Assembly: GCA_037179385.1 (NCBI GenBank)
Contig: CM074189.1
Coordinates: 27,899,648-27,963,647, forward strand
Direction of reading: 5' to 3'
DNA: 64,000 nucleotides
Source: Holothuria scabra
Lineage: Eukaryota; Echinodermata; Holothuroidea; Aspidochirotida; Holothuriidae
Shown here: positions 47,790 to 56,645 of the stretch, piece by piece
Layout of the letters: each line of letters begins with the position of its first letter
Numbering within the stretch: the first letter of the stretch is position 1
Position numbers and translations under genes: made by a program
The notes under the pieces: generated by a model
The model's input: the letters and a program-made list of their open reading frames with translations, nothing else
What the model was told of the DNA's origin: nothing
The model's database searches: none

Positions 47790-48067
47790 CCCTGTCAGCA
47801 AAATTTGGTCGGCTCGGCAACGGACCGCTGTAGACCACATCGGCGGTCCGCCGGAGAAATGTCCGGTGGCTCGCCGGCGGACCTCCGACGGCAAAGAAGC
47901 TGATTGGCTGAAAATTTTTACCCAGCATACAATTTTGTAAACGACCCGGATATAGCCAGCGGACCTCCGATGGCCCTCCGGCGGTCCTTCAGTGGCCAAA
48001 CGCCAATTCATGGCCGATCAAAAGCCGACAATGGCCGCCGACGGACCGCTGGATTTTGCTGACTGGG
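47790..48067 (+). mobile_element. GTCAGCAAAAT-terminus MITE, good copy
   Basis: Left end CCCTGTCAGCAAAATTTGG and the reverse complement of the right end CCCAGTCAGCAAAATCCAG are inverted termini. The 278-bp interior is unusually GC-rich for the window, with repeated GGCGGTCC, CGGAC and GGACCTCCG words able to fold. A decayed copy is at 43633. No protein; the target-site duplication is unclear. Open frames on - (47718, 47743) follow from the GC-rich repeats. Confidence 0.7.
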
Positions 48068-48269
48068 TTGTGTGTATCCTACCTTGTAATTAAATCTTCG
48101 ATTTAAAGGACCAATAAACATTCACATATGGATCTGTTATCACGAAAACAAAATGATCATCGTATTGGTTGAGATGGAGTGAAAGGCTCCGGAAGAACTA
48201 TCTAGCACGTAGGCAGAGGAAGACGTTTTTTATTGGGGCAAGCGTTTTCGGCAGCTGCGGCGTCCGGTT

Positions 48270-48380
48270 TTGCGTGAAGCACAAAACACTAACGGCGTGG
48301 GGTGCAGGGACCCGCTTAAGGGTCCCTGGTGGGATCGAGGGGCAAAGCCCCAGTAGGAGTCCAGGGGGAAGCCCCCGAAA
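48270..48380. repeat. GC-rich triple-hairpin repeat fragment
   Basis: Three short perfect hairpins in 75 bp: CAGGGACCC/GGGTCCCTG (48305-48328, 6-nt loop), GGGGCAAAGCCCC (48339-48351) and GGGGGAAGCCCCC (48364-48376). The phrase 'ggggcaaagccccagtaggagtccaggggg' looks like part of a dispersed repeat, but no second copy is in the window. Confidence 0.45.
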
Positions 48381-49180
48381 GCTCAGCGATTTCAGTGATT
48401 TGAGAGGATCGAAAATGGTCGAAAACCATATTCAAAATCTCCTGTCTCAAATTATCAATCACATGTTATATTTTTAATAGCTTTGACTTTTTGGCTTTGC
48501 CCCCTAAACTTACTGTAAAGTATGATTCTCCTCAATCAAATGACATTGTACTTCCCGATTACATTCTTGTCCCTTACCTTACCCCACTCCTGCAATAAAT
48601 TCATAGTTTTAAATCCTTCAGATATCCAAAGTGTTTTGGGACATTTTGTCAATATGCTAACGCTGTTGCAAAGACTTTCCAAAAATTGCAACATTGCATT
48701 TTCGTAAATTTCCCACATACGAATTCACTACATGGAATCCCTGTTTATTATTTACAAGGATATACTTCCATTTTTGTATCGACTTTTGACCACCTGCCTT
48801 TAGAATAAATTCTGCTGAATTCGATTACTTATTACAGTATCACAAAGGAAATGTGAAATTACCCAAGAAATAGCGGTAATTTGACCTGGAAGAACAAAAA
48901 TTAACTTGCATGGTATATCAATCAAAGAAATTTTATAATGGCCAACATAGTTTGTTTGAAACTTTTATTTCATTACATAAAGAAAGACGAACTGGTCATA
49001 CTTTACGAAAAATGAGATTTACAACAACAAAAATTTCTTTCATGGCAAGAGTTTGTTCCTTTTTGCTAATAGTTTACAAAACCCTTAATATGTATACATG
49101 TCTCACTCGTTTGGTGATTTACGAAGGAAATAACAAAAGGAACTAAACATTTTACAATGACAAATATTCAGTGGTTTGGA
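48381..49180. other. unannotated sequence
   Basis: AT-rich, no supportable gene. The frames at 48522, 48536 and 48910 lack motifs. Confidence 0.4.
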
Positions 49181-49462
49181 TGGTCATATAGTAATGGTGC
49201 ATTCTTTAACTTTTTCCCCTACACCTATAGCAGTAAAGCACCTAAGAAAACATGTTATACTGCAAAATCATTGAAACTGCATCACTTATATAAATAGCGG
49301 TAAGTCCAGACTACCCCTTGTAGCTCTTAAGCAAACGTGTTATCAGGCGACTACATTCCTTATATCTGTAGTAGTAAGTTCAGACTTAAAGCACTTAGGC
49401 AAACATGTTGTACTGCTTCAGTAAAACATTCTAACTGCATCCATTACACCTAGTTTGGTTAA

Positions 49463-49713
49463 CCCTTTACCGTTGTTTGGGTCCTTTTGGACCCATGCGG
49501 AGAGCTCGGCTGTCACACATCTTTACTGTTTCACGCGGAGCTCGAAACTGCGAGTAGCTACCCGAAAATTCGGCCACAAGAGCGAGAGAGACAATAGTTT
49601 AAGGTCACGGGGTCAATGGCCTACGGAAGCCGATGCGGGGTGGGCTACGTCCGCTTTTCCGCCCAATCCCGAGGCGCGCAAATATGCCCCGATCGGAGCA
49701 CAACGGTAAAGGG
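49463..49713 (+). mobile_element. piggyBac-like MITE, copy 1 (251 bp)
   Basis: Flanked by TTAA (49459-49462 and 49714-49717). Termini CCCTTTACCGTTGT and ACAACGGTAAAGGG are perfect 14-bp inverted repeats. TTAA plus CCCTTT is the signature of piggyBac-type elements. It differs from copy 2 at about three positions, so both are young or homogenised. The 84-codon frame inside is too short for a transposase. Confidence 0.9.
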
Positions 49714-49732
49714 TTAAGCTAAAATATCTGCA

Positions 49733-50044
49733 CCACTCGGCCAAAGGTTTACGTGCACACACGCAGAGACAGTGGCATCAGCTTTGCAGTAAACACACTC
49801 CACAGGCTTACCACTCGGCTAAAGGTTTACGTGCACACACGCAGAGACAGTGGCATCAGCTTTGCAGTAAACACACTCCACAGGCTTACCACTCGGCCAA
49901 AGGTTTACGTGCACACACGCAGAGACAGTGGCATCAGCTTTGCAGTAAACACACTCCACAGGCTTACCACTCGGCCAAAGGTTTACGTGCACACACGCAG
50001 AGACAGTGGCATCAGCTTTGCAGTAAACACACTCCACAGGCTTA
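49733..50044. repeat. 4 x 78-bp perfect tandem repeat
   Basis: Units start at 49733, 49811, 49889 and 49967. The first three start 'ccactcgg(c/t)(c/t)aaaggttt', spacing is exactly 78 bp, and the array is 312 bp long. Differences are limited to one or two bases per unit. Because 78 is divisible by three, every stop-free frame repeats, giving spurious 26-residue periodic proteins. It fills the space between the two TTAA elements almost completely. Confidence 0.95.
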
Positions 50045-50050
50045 GTTTAA

Positions 50051-50301
50051 CCCTTTACCGTTGTTTGGGTCCTTTTGGACCCATGAGGAGAGCTCGGCTG
50101 TCACACATCTTTACTGTTTCACGCGGAGCTCGAAACTGCGAGTAGCTACCCGAAAATTCGGCCACAAGAGCGAGAGAGACAATAGTTTAAGGTCACGGGG
50201 TCAATGGCCTACGGAAGCCGATGCGGGGCGGGCTACGTCCGCTTTTCCGCCCAATCCCGAGGCGCGCAAATATGCCCCTATCGGAGCACAACGGTAAAGG
50301 G
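50051..50301 (+). mobile_element. piggyBac-like MITE, copy 2 (251 bp)
   Basis: Flanked by TTAA (50047-50050 and 50302-50305), with the same termini, length and orientation as copy 1. Visible differences from copy 1 are C to A in 'catg(c/a)ggag', T to C in 'gggg(t/c)gggc' and G to T in 'cccc(g/t)atcgg'. Confidence 0.9.
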
Positions 50302-50765
50302 TTAAGTCAAAACTACCCCTTATAGCACTAAGGCAAACATGTTATCTGGCAAAACATTCCAACTGCATCCCTCCTGCATATAGCGGTAAGTCCAGACTAC
50401 CCCTTATAGCATTTAGGCAAACATGTTCTAGGGCTGTAACACAAAGCAACATCCCTTATAACTAAAGGGGTGAATCCAGACTACCCGTTATAACTTAGGC
50501 AATTGTTATCGGCTGATACACTTGAACATCGTCCCTTATATCCACAGCATAAATTTCCGACTACCCCTTAAAACAATAAGGACGAATGTATGGACGAAAC
50601 ACTGCAAGACTTACAATGTTAAAGTATTAAGTATAAAGTATAACAAGTATACAATTGCAAATTGCAAACATTAACGGCCATGTTAACGTAGAGAAAATAA
50701 ATTACTTACAAAGAAATGTTGCTGATCTTTCTTTGAGATCAGCAAACATTTCAATTACACGTTGA

Positions 50766-52290
50766 TTAAAATTTGAATTTTCTCGTATGAACTTCTTTTC
50801 GTTTGACAGCTAAAGCGTTTAACCTATCATCAGACATGGTGTTTGTTAAAAATGTCTTTACTCTTTTCAAGGATGAGAAACATCTCTCAGCTTCGCTTGA
50901 AGACATAGGGGTTGTTATGAGGATCAGAAGCAGTTTAATTACTTCTGAAAATGTTTCTGTCAGATTACTCTCTTGGAGCGAATGAAGCAAAGGCCACAAC
51001 ACCTCAGCATTGACGAAATTCACCTCGGCTGTAGATCACTGAAAACTCTGATCGAAAATTAGTCGTTTGACCCCCTTTTCAATTTAATATAATGTCCTGA
51101 AAGCATTCGATGAGATCAACTTGATGCTCATAGACAGTTAACACTAGTCTGCTTTGGAAATTCCACCTTTTTAACCGATCTGGGAAGTTTCCTACCGACA
51201 GATTTATCAAGAAAGGCCACACTTTTAGGGGAGCGGGTGCAAAATACTGAGAATCCGCTAAGATTAGCAAAAAACAACGTGATCTGAGGTACCTGCGATA
51301 CGGCTTGCTGAAGCACAAGGTTAAGATGATGTGCATAGTAGTGGGCGTAATGAGCATGGGATATAACTGCTTCACTATGGTTGGAACGCCGCCCCAATGA
51401 CCACTCATAACGGATGCAAGGTCATAGCATTGAGCAATTAGCTTGCTTTTATCCTCAGCATTGGGCAAAACACGGCTCAAGCAATCATCAATAACCTTAG
51501 CTATCGAAACTGTATCCCTTGCTCTATGGAGCAAAAGGACCAAAACCTCTCCACAGCCTGTCCAGAGACAATGTATCTTTGGATCACTACATTTTTTAGG
51601 TGATTTGAGACGTCAGTAGTTTCATATGAGATCCCAGCTAAAAACTTGGTTTTTTTATCTCCTGTTGCGGAATATCTGATTGTGCTATTTTTAACATAAT
51701 ATCCAAGAGCTCATTTTGGATAGTCTTAGATGTTCCTCTAAACACAGTTGCAGTCTCTAAATGTTTGCTTAAAACAGAATCAAGAGATGAAGTGAAATTG
51801 ACTAACCCAAGAAATACCCGGGTTTTTTGAATCATCAGTTTCATCATGTCCCCGCAATGCTAACTCAAACGTTGCACAAAATTTTATGCAGTCAATAATT
51901 TTTGAAAGTACATGGGCGAGTTTTTTCAACTTCAAGATTATGCCGTTGGATGCTAGTGAGATATGCAGCACTTAGTTGCTCCGCAATGTTAGTTTTACCA
52001 AAAGAGCGAGTTTCAAGCAGTTCTCAACATGGCGACTGCACTTTATATGCTTTTTTTACTTTTTCTGACAAGTGCTTCCAGTCGTTGATTCCAGATCCCC
52101 CCCAAGCATGTTCTCGTAAAGATTCTCTGAAGAGAATGCAAGGAAAGCAATAAACCTTACCTGATTCTGCACAACCTTTAAGCCATTCATACTTAGCGTA
52201 CCAGCTGGGTGAAAACCTACGTGAAGACGATACAGACAGTATGTGCGGCCTATGTGGTCTTAATCGTTTGATTTCCAATTTTTTTTGCAA
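50766..52290 (-). pseudogene. hAT transposase (ZMYM/TTF type), decayed
   Basis: Pieces in order on the - strand: a TTF/ZMYM-type zinc-finger region (52290-52024; FSPSWYAKYEWL, KVYCFPCILF); the central region (51971-51780; LSKIIDCIKFCATFELALRG) and (51847-51638; TSKTIQNELLDIML) in shifted frames; an RNase H-like segment (51543-51079; YDLASVMSGHWGGVPTIVKQ, HHLNLVLQQAV in another frame); and the C-terminal dimerisation domain (51023-50766; PMSSSEAERCFSSLKRVKT). Several frame changes and an apparent internal deletion around 51060 make it inactive. No hAT terminal repeats were found at either edge. Left neighbour: the 88-bp array. Confidence 0.85.
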
Positions 52291-52340
52291 GACTCTTCTT
52301 CAAAAATGGACAAGTTTGTAAACTTTGGACAGTATTCATG

Positions 52341-52860
52341 TTGCATTCATGTCTCAAACTAAGAGGGTTTTGGGAGCTAGATGAGACTTAACACACGAAG
52401 AGCCCCGAGCCCCGTGCACATGTATACTGAAGCTGCAATTAGCATTTTGACTCACATTGTGTGAGACAGCAGCATAGTTTTCTACATAGCATACACACGT
52501 GGCTGATTAACGCGTTCTTAGTCACCGGTGTATGCATACAGTGCCACGAAGCGAGACCAAGGAGGGCAATTGAAAGGCTGCTAGTAGTTTGAAGAAATTG
52601 GCCGCTCACCTTTCGTCATTTCAGCGATGAAATGTAAGTGCGCACGCGCACAACATGTTGAGCGCGGCAGGTTGCAATCTGCCCATTTTACGCAATGTAT
52701 ATATGGCAGAACAGTAGTCTGTCACTCAATAGCAGTTCCGCGGTCACAGGCAAAGATGACTGTTGTATGGCAAATAATCTACCTTCACTTAACAAACAAG
52801 CTTTGGTTTGAATGCAAAGGTATTGGCAAAAAAGACTGCAATAAAAACAGTGGAATTTTA
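52341..52860. other. unannotated sequence
   Basis: No gene or element recognised. The region upstream of the hAT remnant shows no intact terminal repeat. Confidence 0.4.
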
Positions 52861-52869
52861 AGCAATGTT

Positions 52870-53100
52870 TTTCCAGGGTTAAATTCCATTCGAAACCATT
52901 AGGCAAAGTCGAATAGTTCCGAATGGACCCGAATGGACTCGAATGGATTTCAAATGGTATTTGAATGGAAATGTATATCTGAATGGTTTTCTGATCACAA
53001 AGCTGAATGGAGCGCAAATGGTTCGCGAATGGTTTTGCTAATCGCAAATGGTTCGAAATGGTTTAAACTGAAAACCATTCACTGAATGGTATATTACAGT
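52870..53100. repeat. degenerate GAATGG repeat
   Basis: GAATGG, AAATGG and their complements ATTCC/CCATT recur more than fifteen times in 230 bp at irregular spacing, with both strands' words present at the edges. It resembles simple-sequence satellite built on ATTCC, but is too degenerate for a strict period. Confidence 0.6.
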
Positions 53101-54476
53101 ATGTACATCAACGGAACATGTTCAGTTCATCATACATGTACGTAATGCAAATGGTGAAGTTGTATGTTGATATAAGCTTACCTGTTGCAAATTCATTTGA
53201 AAGGATATGTATCTCAATGAAACAAATTTATAACCAACAGGCTTTGCATATCTCTCACAATTTGTACTACGTTAGAAAAACAATTAATAAGTGTAGACAG
53301 GAAGGTTACAAACTTTGTAGCTTACAGTATTGTAAACCAATTTAGATTCTTTTGTACAGTATGATGTTGCCCGGATCGTTTCCCCCAGGCAGATTTAATA
53401 AATAGGGACATAATTTTTGAGGGGGTGGGGTAATACACTTATCACATTTTGTGGGACTCAAATAAATTGGGGGTTACAGTAAAGCCATTCATAGCCACTC
53501 GAGTAGGCTACAAACCGCACCCCTTGATTTCCCTGAAAATTTTAGCTTCAGTTTCCATTAAAAGTTTAACCCCCCTCCCACTTGGAAAGGCAACACAGAG
53601 ATAATGCACAGCACGGATATCAGTTATTTCAATACCCGGCCCACGCCCGATACCTCTTGACTCCCTCCCCCACTCTAGTTTCTGGCACTTTCTGAGCCCG
53701 TACATATCTTCACCCCAACAACAAGTTATTATTGTTGTAGCTTTTCAGCCTGGTGCCATCTGCAGCCCAGAGACACATTCTCCTAAATAATTGTAGGCTA
53801 CTCGTTATTTCTTCTCTCCCTTTTCTCCATACAGAATTCCGAACCCCCTCCCCACCCCATCATGCATACCTTTGTTGCCTTTCAGGTCGCTTACTGATGT
53901 TTTTGAATCGCAGGATCACAGCAAAATGCAATGCTTGTTTGAATGGAGCTATTACGTAATAGCTTTCTGGCTCCATGCCCAGCATGCATTACAATGCACA
54001 ATACTGCACTAAGCTCACAGTGTACACCCATGTGTACATCACATGTACAGTACAATACAATGTACCTTACTACAGAGCTACTTAGAGTGTTATGCAGTGG
54101 TGTGCAGGTGTCATGCATTCAAGAAACGTGAAGTGAAAGGGTAATATTCCTTTCCTTGGAGGACTTTAAGAAAATGCTGAAGCACAGTAAGTAAAGATAC
54201 ATGTTTTTTAAGTATTACGCCCGAGAGACTAATAACCAATTAATATATTTTAGTGAAAATTTAGAGCCGAAGACTGCATCAATGTCTGGTCACTGTTGTA
54301 CATGTGTTAACAGTCAGGCCTAATGTTAGTAGCAGTTCCACAAGACTATTCGTAGTCGTATACATAGTAAGACTGTAATTTATAAAGCATACGTTTCCTT
54401 TTTAGGGAGGGGGGTAGGGCTTTTTACAGCCTACAAGGAAAAGACGGACAAAGTTACAATATGCTATTAATACACG
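53101..54476. other. unannotated sequence
   Basis: No supportable gene. TGTACA/GTACAT palindromic words cluster at 54020-54065. Short frames (53118, 53508, 53753, 53891) lack motifs. Confidence 0.4.
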
Positions 54477-54955
54477 TGTAGCAGACAGCTTCTGCTAACA
54501 CATGTTTACAAGTTTATTTCACCTTCCACCTACTCACCTGTATGCAAATGCTATTACACAACTTCCATCATGAGTCTTCCTGGTAATAATAAAAGACCAC
54601 TCTCTCTCTCACCTGTATGTAAATTAGCCTATTACATAATACTTTTGTCTACCTAGAGAATAGGCCCAACTGTTGAAGCTCTCACTCACCTGTATGCAAA
54701 TGATTAAAACTGCACCCCATGGCTTCTGTTACCTTATTTTGTGTACAAACCTGTATATATAGTGTTCCCTTTTATACTGAATAAATTGATTTTATTCTGT
54801 TCCTGTCAATGAGCCTGACAACATCATTTCTGTTTCCTTTTTTATACTCTGTCTGGTTATCTGGCGTACTGTGGGTAATGTGTCCTGGTCTGGAGTGCAT
54901 GTAGGTGCCATCAATATTTACTGCAGCACTTCACTCTGGGCACGGCTACACTACA
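54477..54955 (+). repeat. 5' LTR of a Gypsy-like retrotransposon
   Basis: Begins TGTAGCAGAC and ends GGCTACACTACA, i.e. TG...CA with a 5-bp TGTAG/CTACA inversion. Inside are three copies of 'tcacctgtatg(c/t)aaat', two containing the octamer ATGCAAAT (54542-54549, 54694-54701), then a TATA box (TATATATAG near 54754) and AATAAA (54780-54785) in the expected order U3, R, U5. No 3' LTR is seen, so no target duplication can be checked; the left border is the best fit. Confidence 0.65.
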
Positions 54956-54973
54956 TGGCGCTGCGAGTAATGA
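54956..54973 (+). other. putative primer-binding site
   Basis: TGGCGCTGCGAGTAATGA directly follows the LTR's CA end. It starts TGG as required to pair with a tRNA CCA 3' end. The tRNA species cannot be named by eye. Confidence 0.5.
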
Positions 54974-55099
54974 CTTTTGCTACGTTTTTCTTGTACTGAT
55001 CTCTTTAACACACCTTCAAGACGATACTTCAACAATATAGCAGGTGAAAGTGTACAACTACTTTTGATCAACTTTTCTCATCTTGCTGCAAGACTAACT

Positions 55100-56130
55100 C
55101 TCGAAGTTGACATGACCTGGATAAAACAAGCTGATGCTGGGTATGTTGCTTATTATACCTTAGACTCTCTCAGGAAACTTTGTAATGAAAATAACTTTGA
55201 TACCACAGAATGTAAAGAAAAGGCTGACTTTGTCAGAATCCTACAAGGAGTCCCTGAATTCAGAGACACTTTTGAGCCATTATCATTGTCAAGTTATAAG
55301 GCCCAAACTCAGCCTAAACCAAAAAAGTAAAAGCTGGAAAATAATTTTCTGTTTAATGAAAAAATTAACAGATCCGTCGACCATTTTCTTGACGTCTTTG
55401 AACATAAAACAAACTTTCAAGGATTCACCTCTAAAGAGGACTGGCCTTTTTTGCTAGAACCCCCACTATCTGGTGCTGGTTCTAGAGCATTTGTAGGAAT
55501 TCATCCCCTTGATTTGGAAGACTAGTTTAAGTAAGGTCAGCAACAAAAAAAAGGCTATGGCATAACCAGAGAGAATTTTCGTGACAAATTTCGACGCTTA
55601 GAAAAATCAAATAGCATGACCTTTGAGGATTATGTTGGAGAATGCAAGGAATAAGTGATAAAGTGGTGGAACATTCCAACAGATACCACCAAGAAAGCTG
55701 TCAATTTAGAGAAGGTTTTGGAAAGTGTAGTAATAGAGCAGCTACATCTGTTGTTAAGGATGATAGACTTAGAAAAAAGCTTCGTGATCTTAAAGCAGAG
55801 ACACCCAGTCTTAAAAAGCTCACAGAATGTGCAGATCGCTTTGCGCAAAGCAGAAGAGGTGAGAAATCTTTTAAAAACCGTGAAGAAAAGAATGAATCCT
55901 CTTTAGGTAGCAACAGGTATGACCTTACTCGACATCAAGCTCCTATCAGTAGTCCAGAATAGTCCCAGTCTGCGTCAAGTACAGCACAGAAGACCTACTA
56001 GTCCAAAGTATGTCAGAGTCTCAGAGTCTGCCAGAATTTGAGTCTGAGCCTAGCAGACAGTAAGAACTCATGAGCATAAATTCTTTTGGTGCGGCCTGTA
56101 CATGGAACAAGAAGTGAGAGGGGTGCATGA
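55100..56130 (+). pseudogene. gag-like region of the LTR element, broken
   Basis: The frame from about 55110 encodes an N-terminal segment with LDSLRKLCNENNF, akin to the SAP-like start of some Gypsy gags, to a stop at 55328. Another frame continues with a capsid-like block (FTSKEDWPFLLEPPLSGAGS; about 55380-55520). A further block NFRDKFRRLEKS...FEDYV (about 55575-55640) and a SCAN-like helix follow in other frames. A residual zinc-knuckle-like FFWCGL is at 56081. At least three frame changes or stops make it inactive. Described only as remnants. Confidence 0.6.
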
Positions 56131-56454
56131 TGCATACTCACCTCTAGCTGAGACTCATATTTACAGTACTTGTAACACAGAGTCAGAGAAAGTATGGCAT
56201 GCAGTGCCTATCAGTGATTGTGCTAGGACTGCCTGATGGGTAAATATGTGAACTAGGGCAGAGAAGAAATCTGAAACCTGTACTTAATACAATACACATT
56301 TATGAGGGGGGGGGGGGTGGCTGTGTAATTGTGTAGCAAGCACAACAAATACAACATCAAGAATTTATGGCCTCTTGTGTTAACTTTGTTGACTTCCGTA
56401 TGGACAACTTCCACCCCACAAGTTCATTAATTTACTTGTACACCCACACATCAT

Positions 56455-56512
56455 AGTGCAATTGCAGCTTGATGGGAAGGCAGTGAGAGCTCTGTTGGGT
56501 GTCACTTGCTAA
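56455..56512 (+). pseudogene. retroviral-type aspartic protease start, fragment
   Basis: The frame reads VQLQLDGKAVRALLGV, matching the beginning of retropepsins just before the catalytic D-T-G, which is itself lost. It is cut off at the border of the partial TTAA element at 56508. No reverse transcriptase or integrase was found downstream. Confidence 0.4.
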
Positions 56513-56645
56513 AGGCCTGATCTTCTCACCCCAAACACAACTTTATAATTCTCCTTACCTATTTACTTAAGTCCCTCCCACAACTGTTTAAAATTCATCC
56601 TCATTCAGACACAACCTTAGTTTATTTCTTCAGGGTGAATATACA
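56508..56645 (-). mobile_element. partial copy of the AGGGCCC-terminus MITE
   Basis: Its reverse complement matches 38385-38518. Landmarks are 'tcaccctgaag.aataaact', 'gatgaggatgaatt', 'gtgggaggg.ctt.agtaa', 'gtttggggtgagaa' and the terminus AGGCCTTTA. Only the right half of the element is present. It interrupts the protease remnant of the LTR element. Confidence 0.65.

Larger units (their letters stand above)
49200..50600. repeat. degenerate tandem array, period about 88 bp, split by insertions
   Basis: The words 'agcggtaagtccagactacccctt', 'agc(a/t)cttaggcaaacatgtt' and 'aactgcatcc' recur at spacing of about 85-90 bp from 49200 to 49450 and again from 50306 to about 50600. The two blocks are one array interrupted by the TTAA-flanked pair and the 78-bp repeats. 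Confidence 0.65.

Noticed and set aside
49733..50044. CRISPR-like regular repeats
   Set aside because: The units are contiguous 78-bp tandem copies with no unique spacers, and the genome is eukaryotic.
49753..50145. 130-codon frame with four 26-residue repeats
   Set aside because: The 78-bp tandem unit is a multiple of three, so any open frame repeats perfectly. An opposite-strand frame is equally open, and there is no start or splice evidence.
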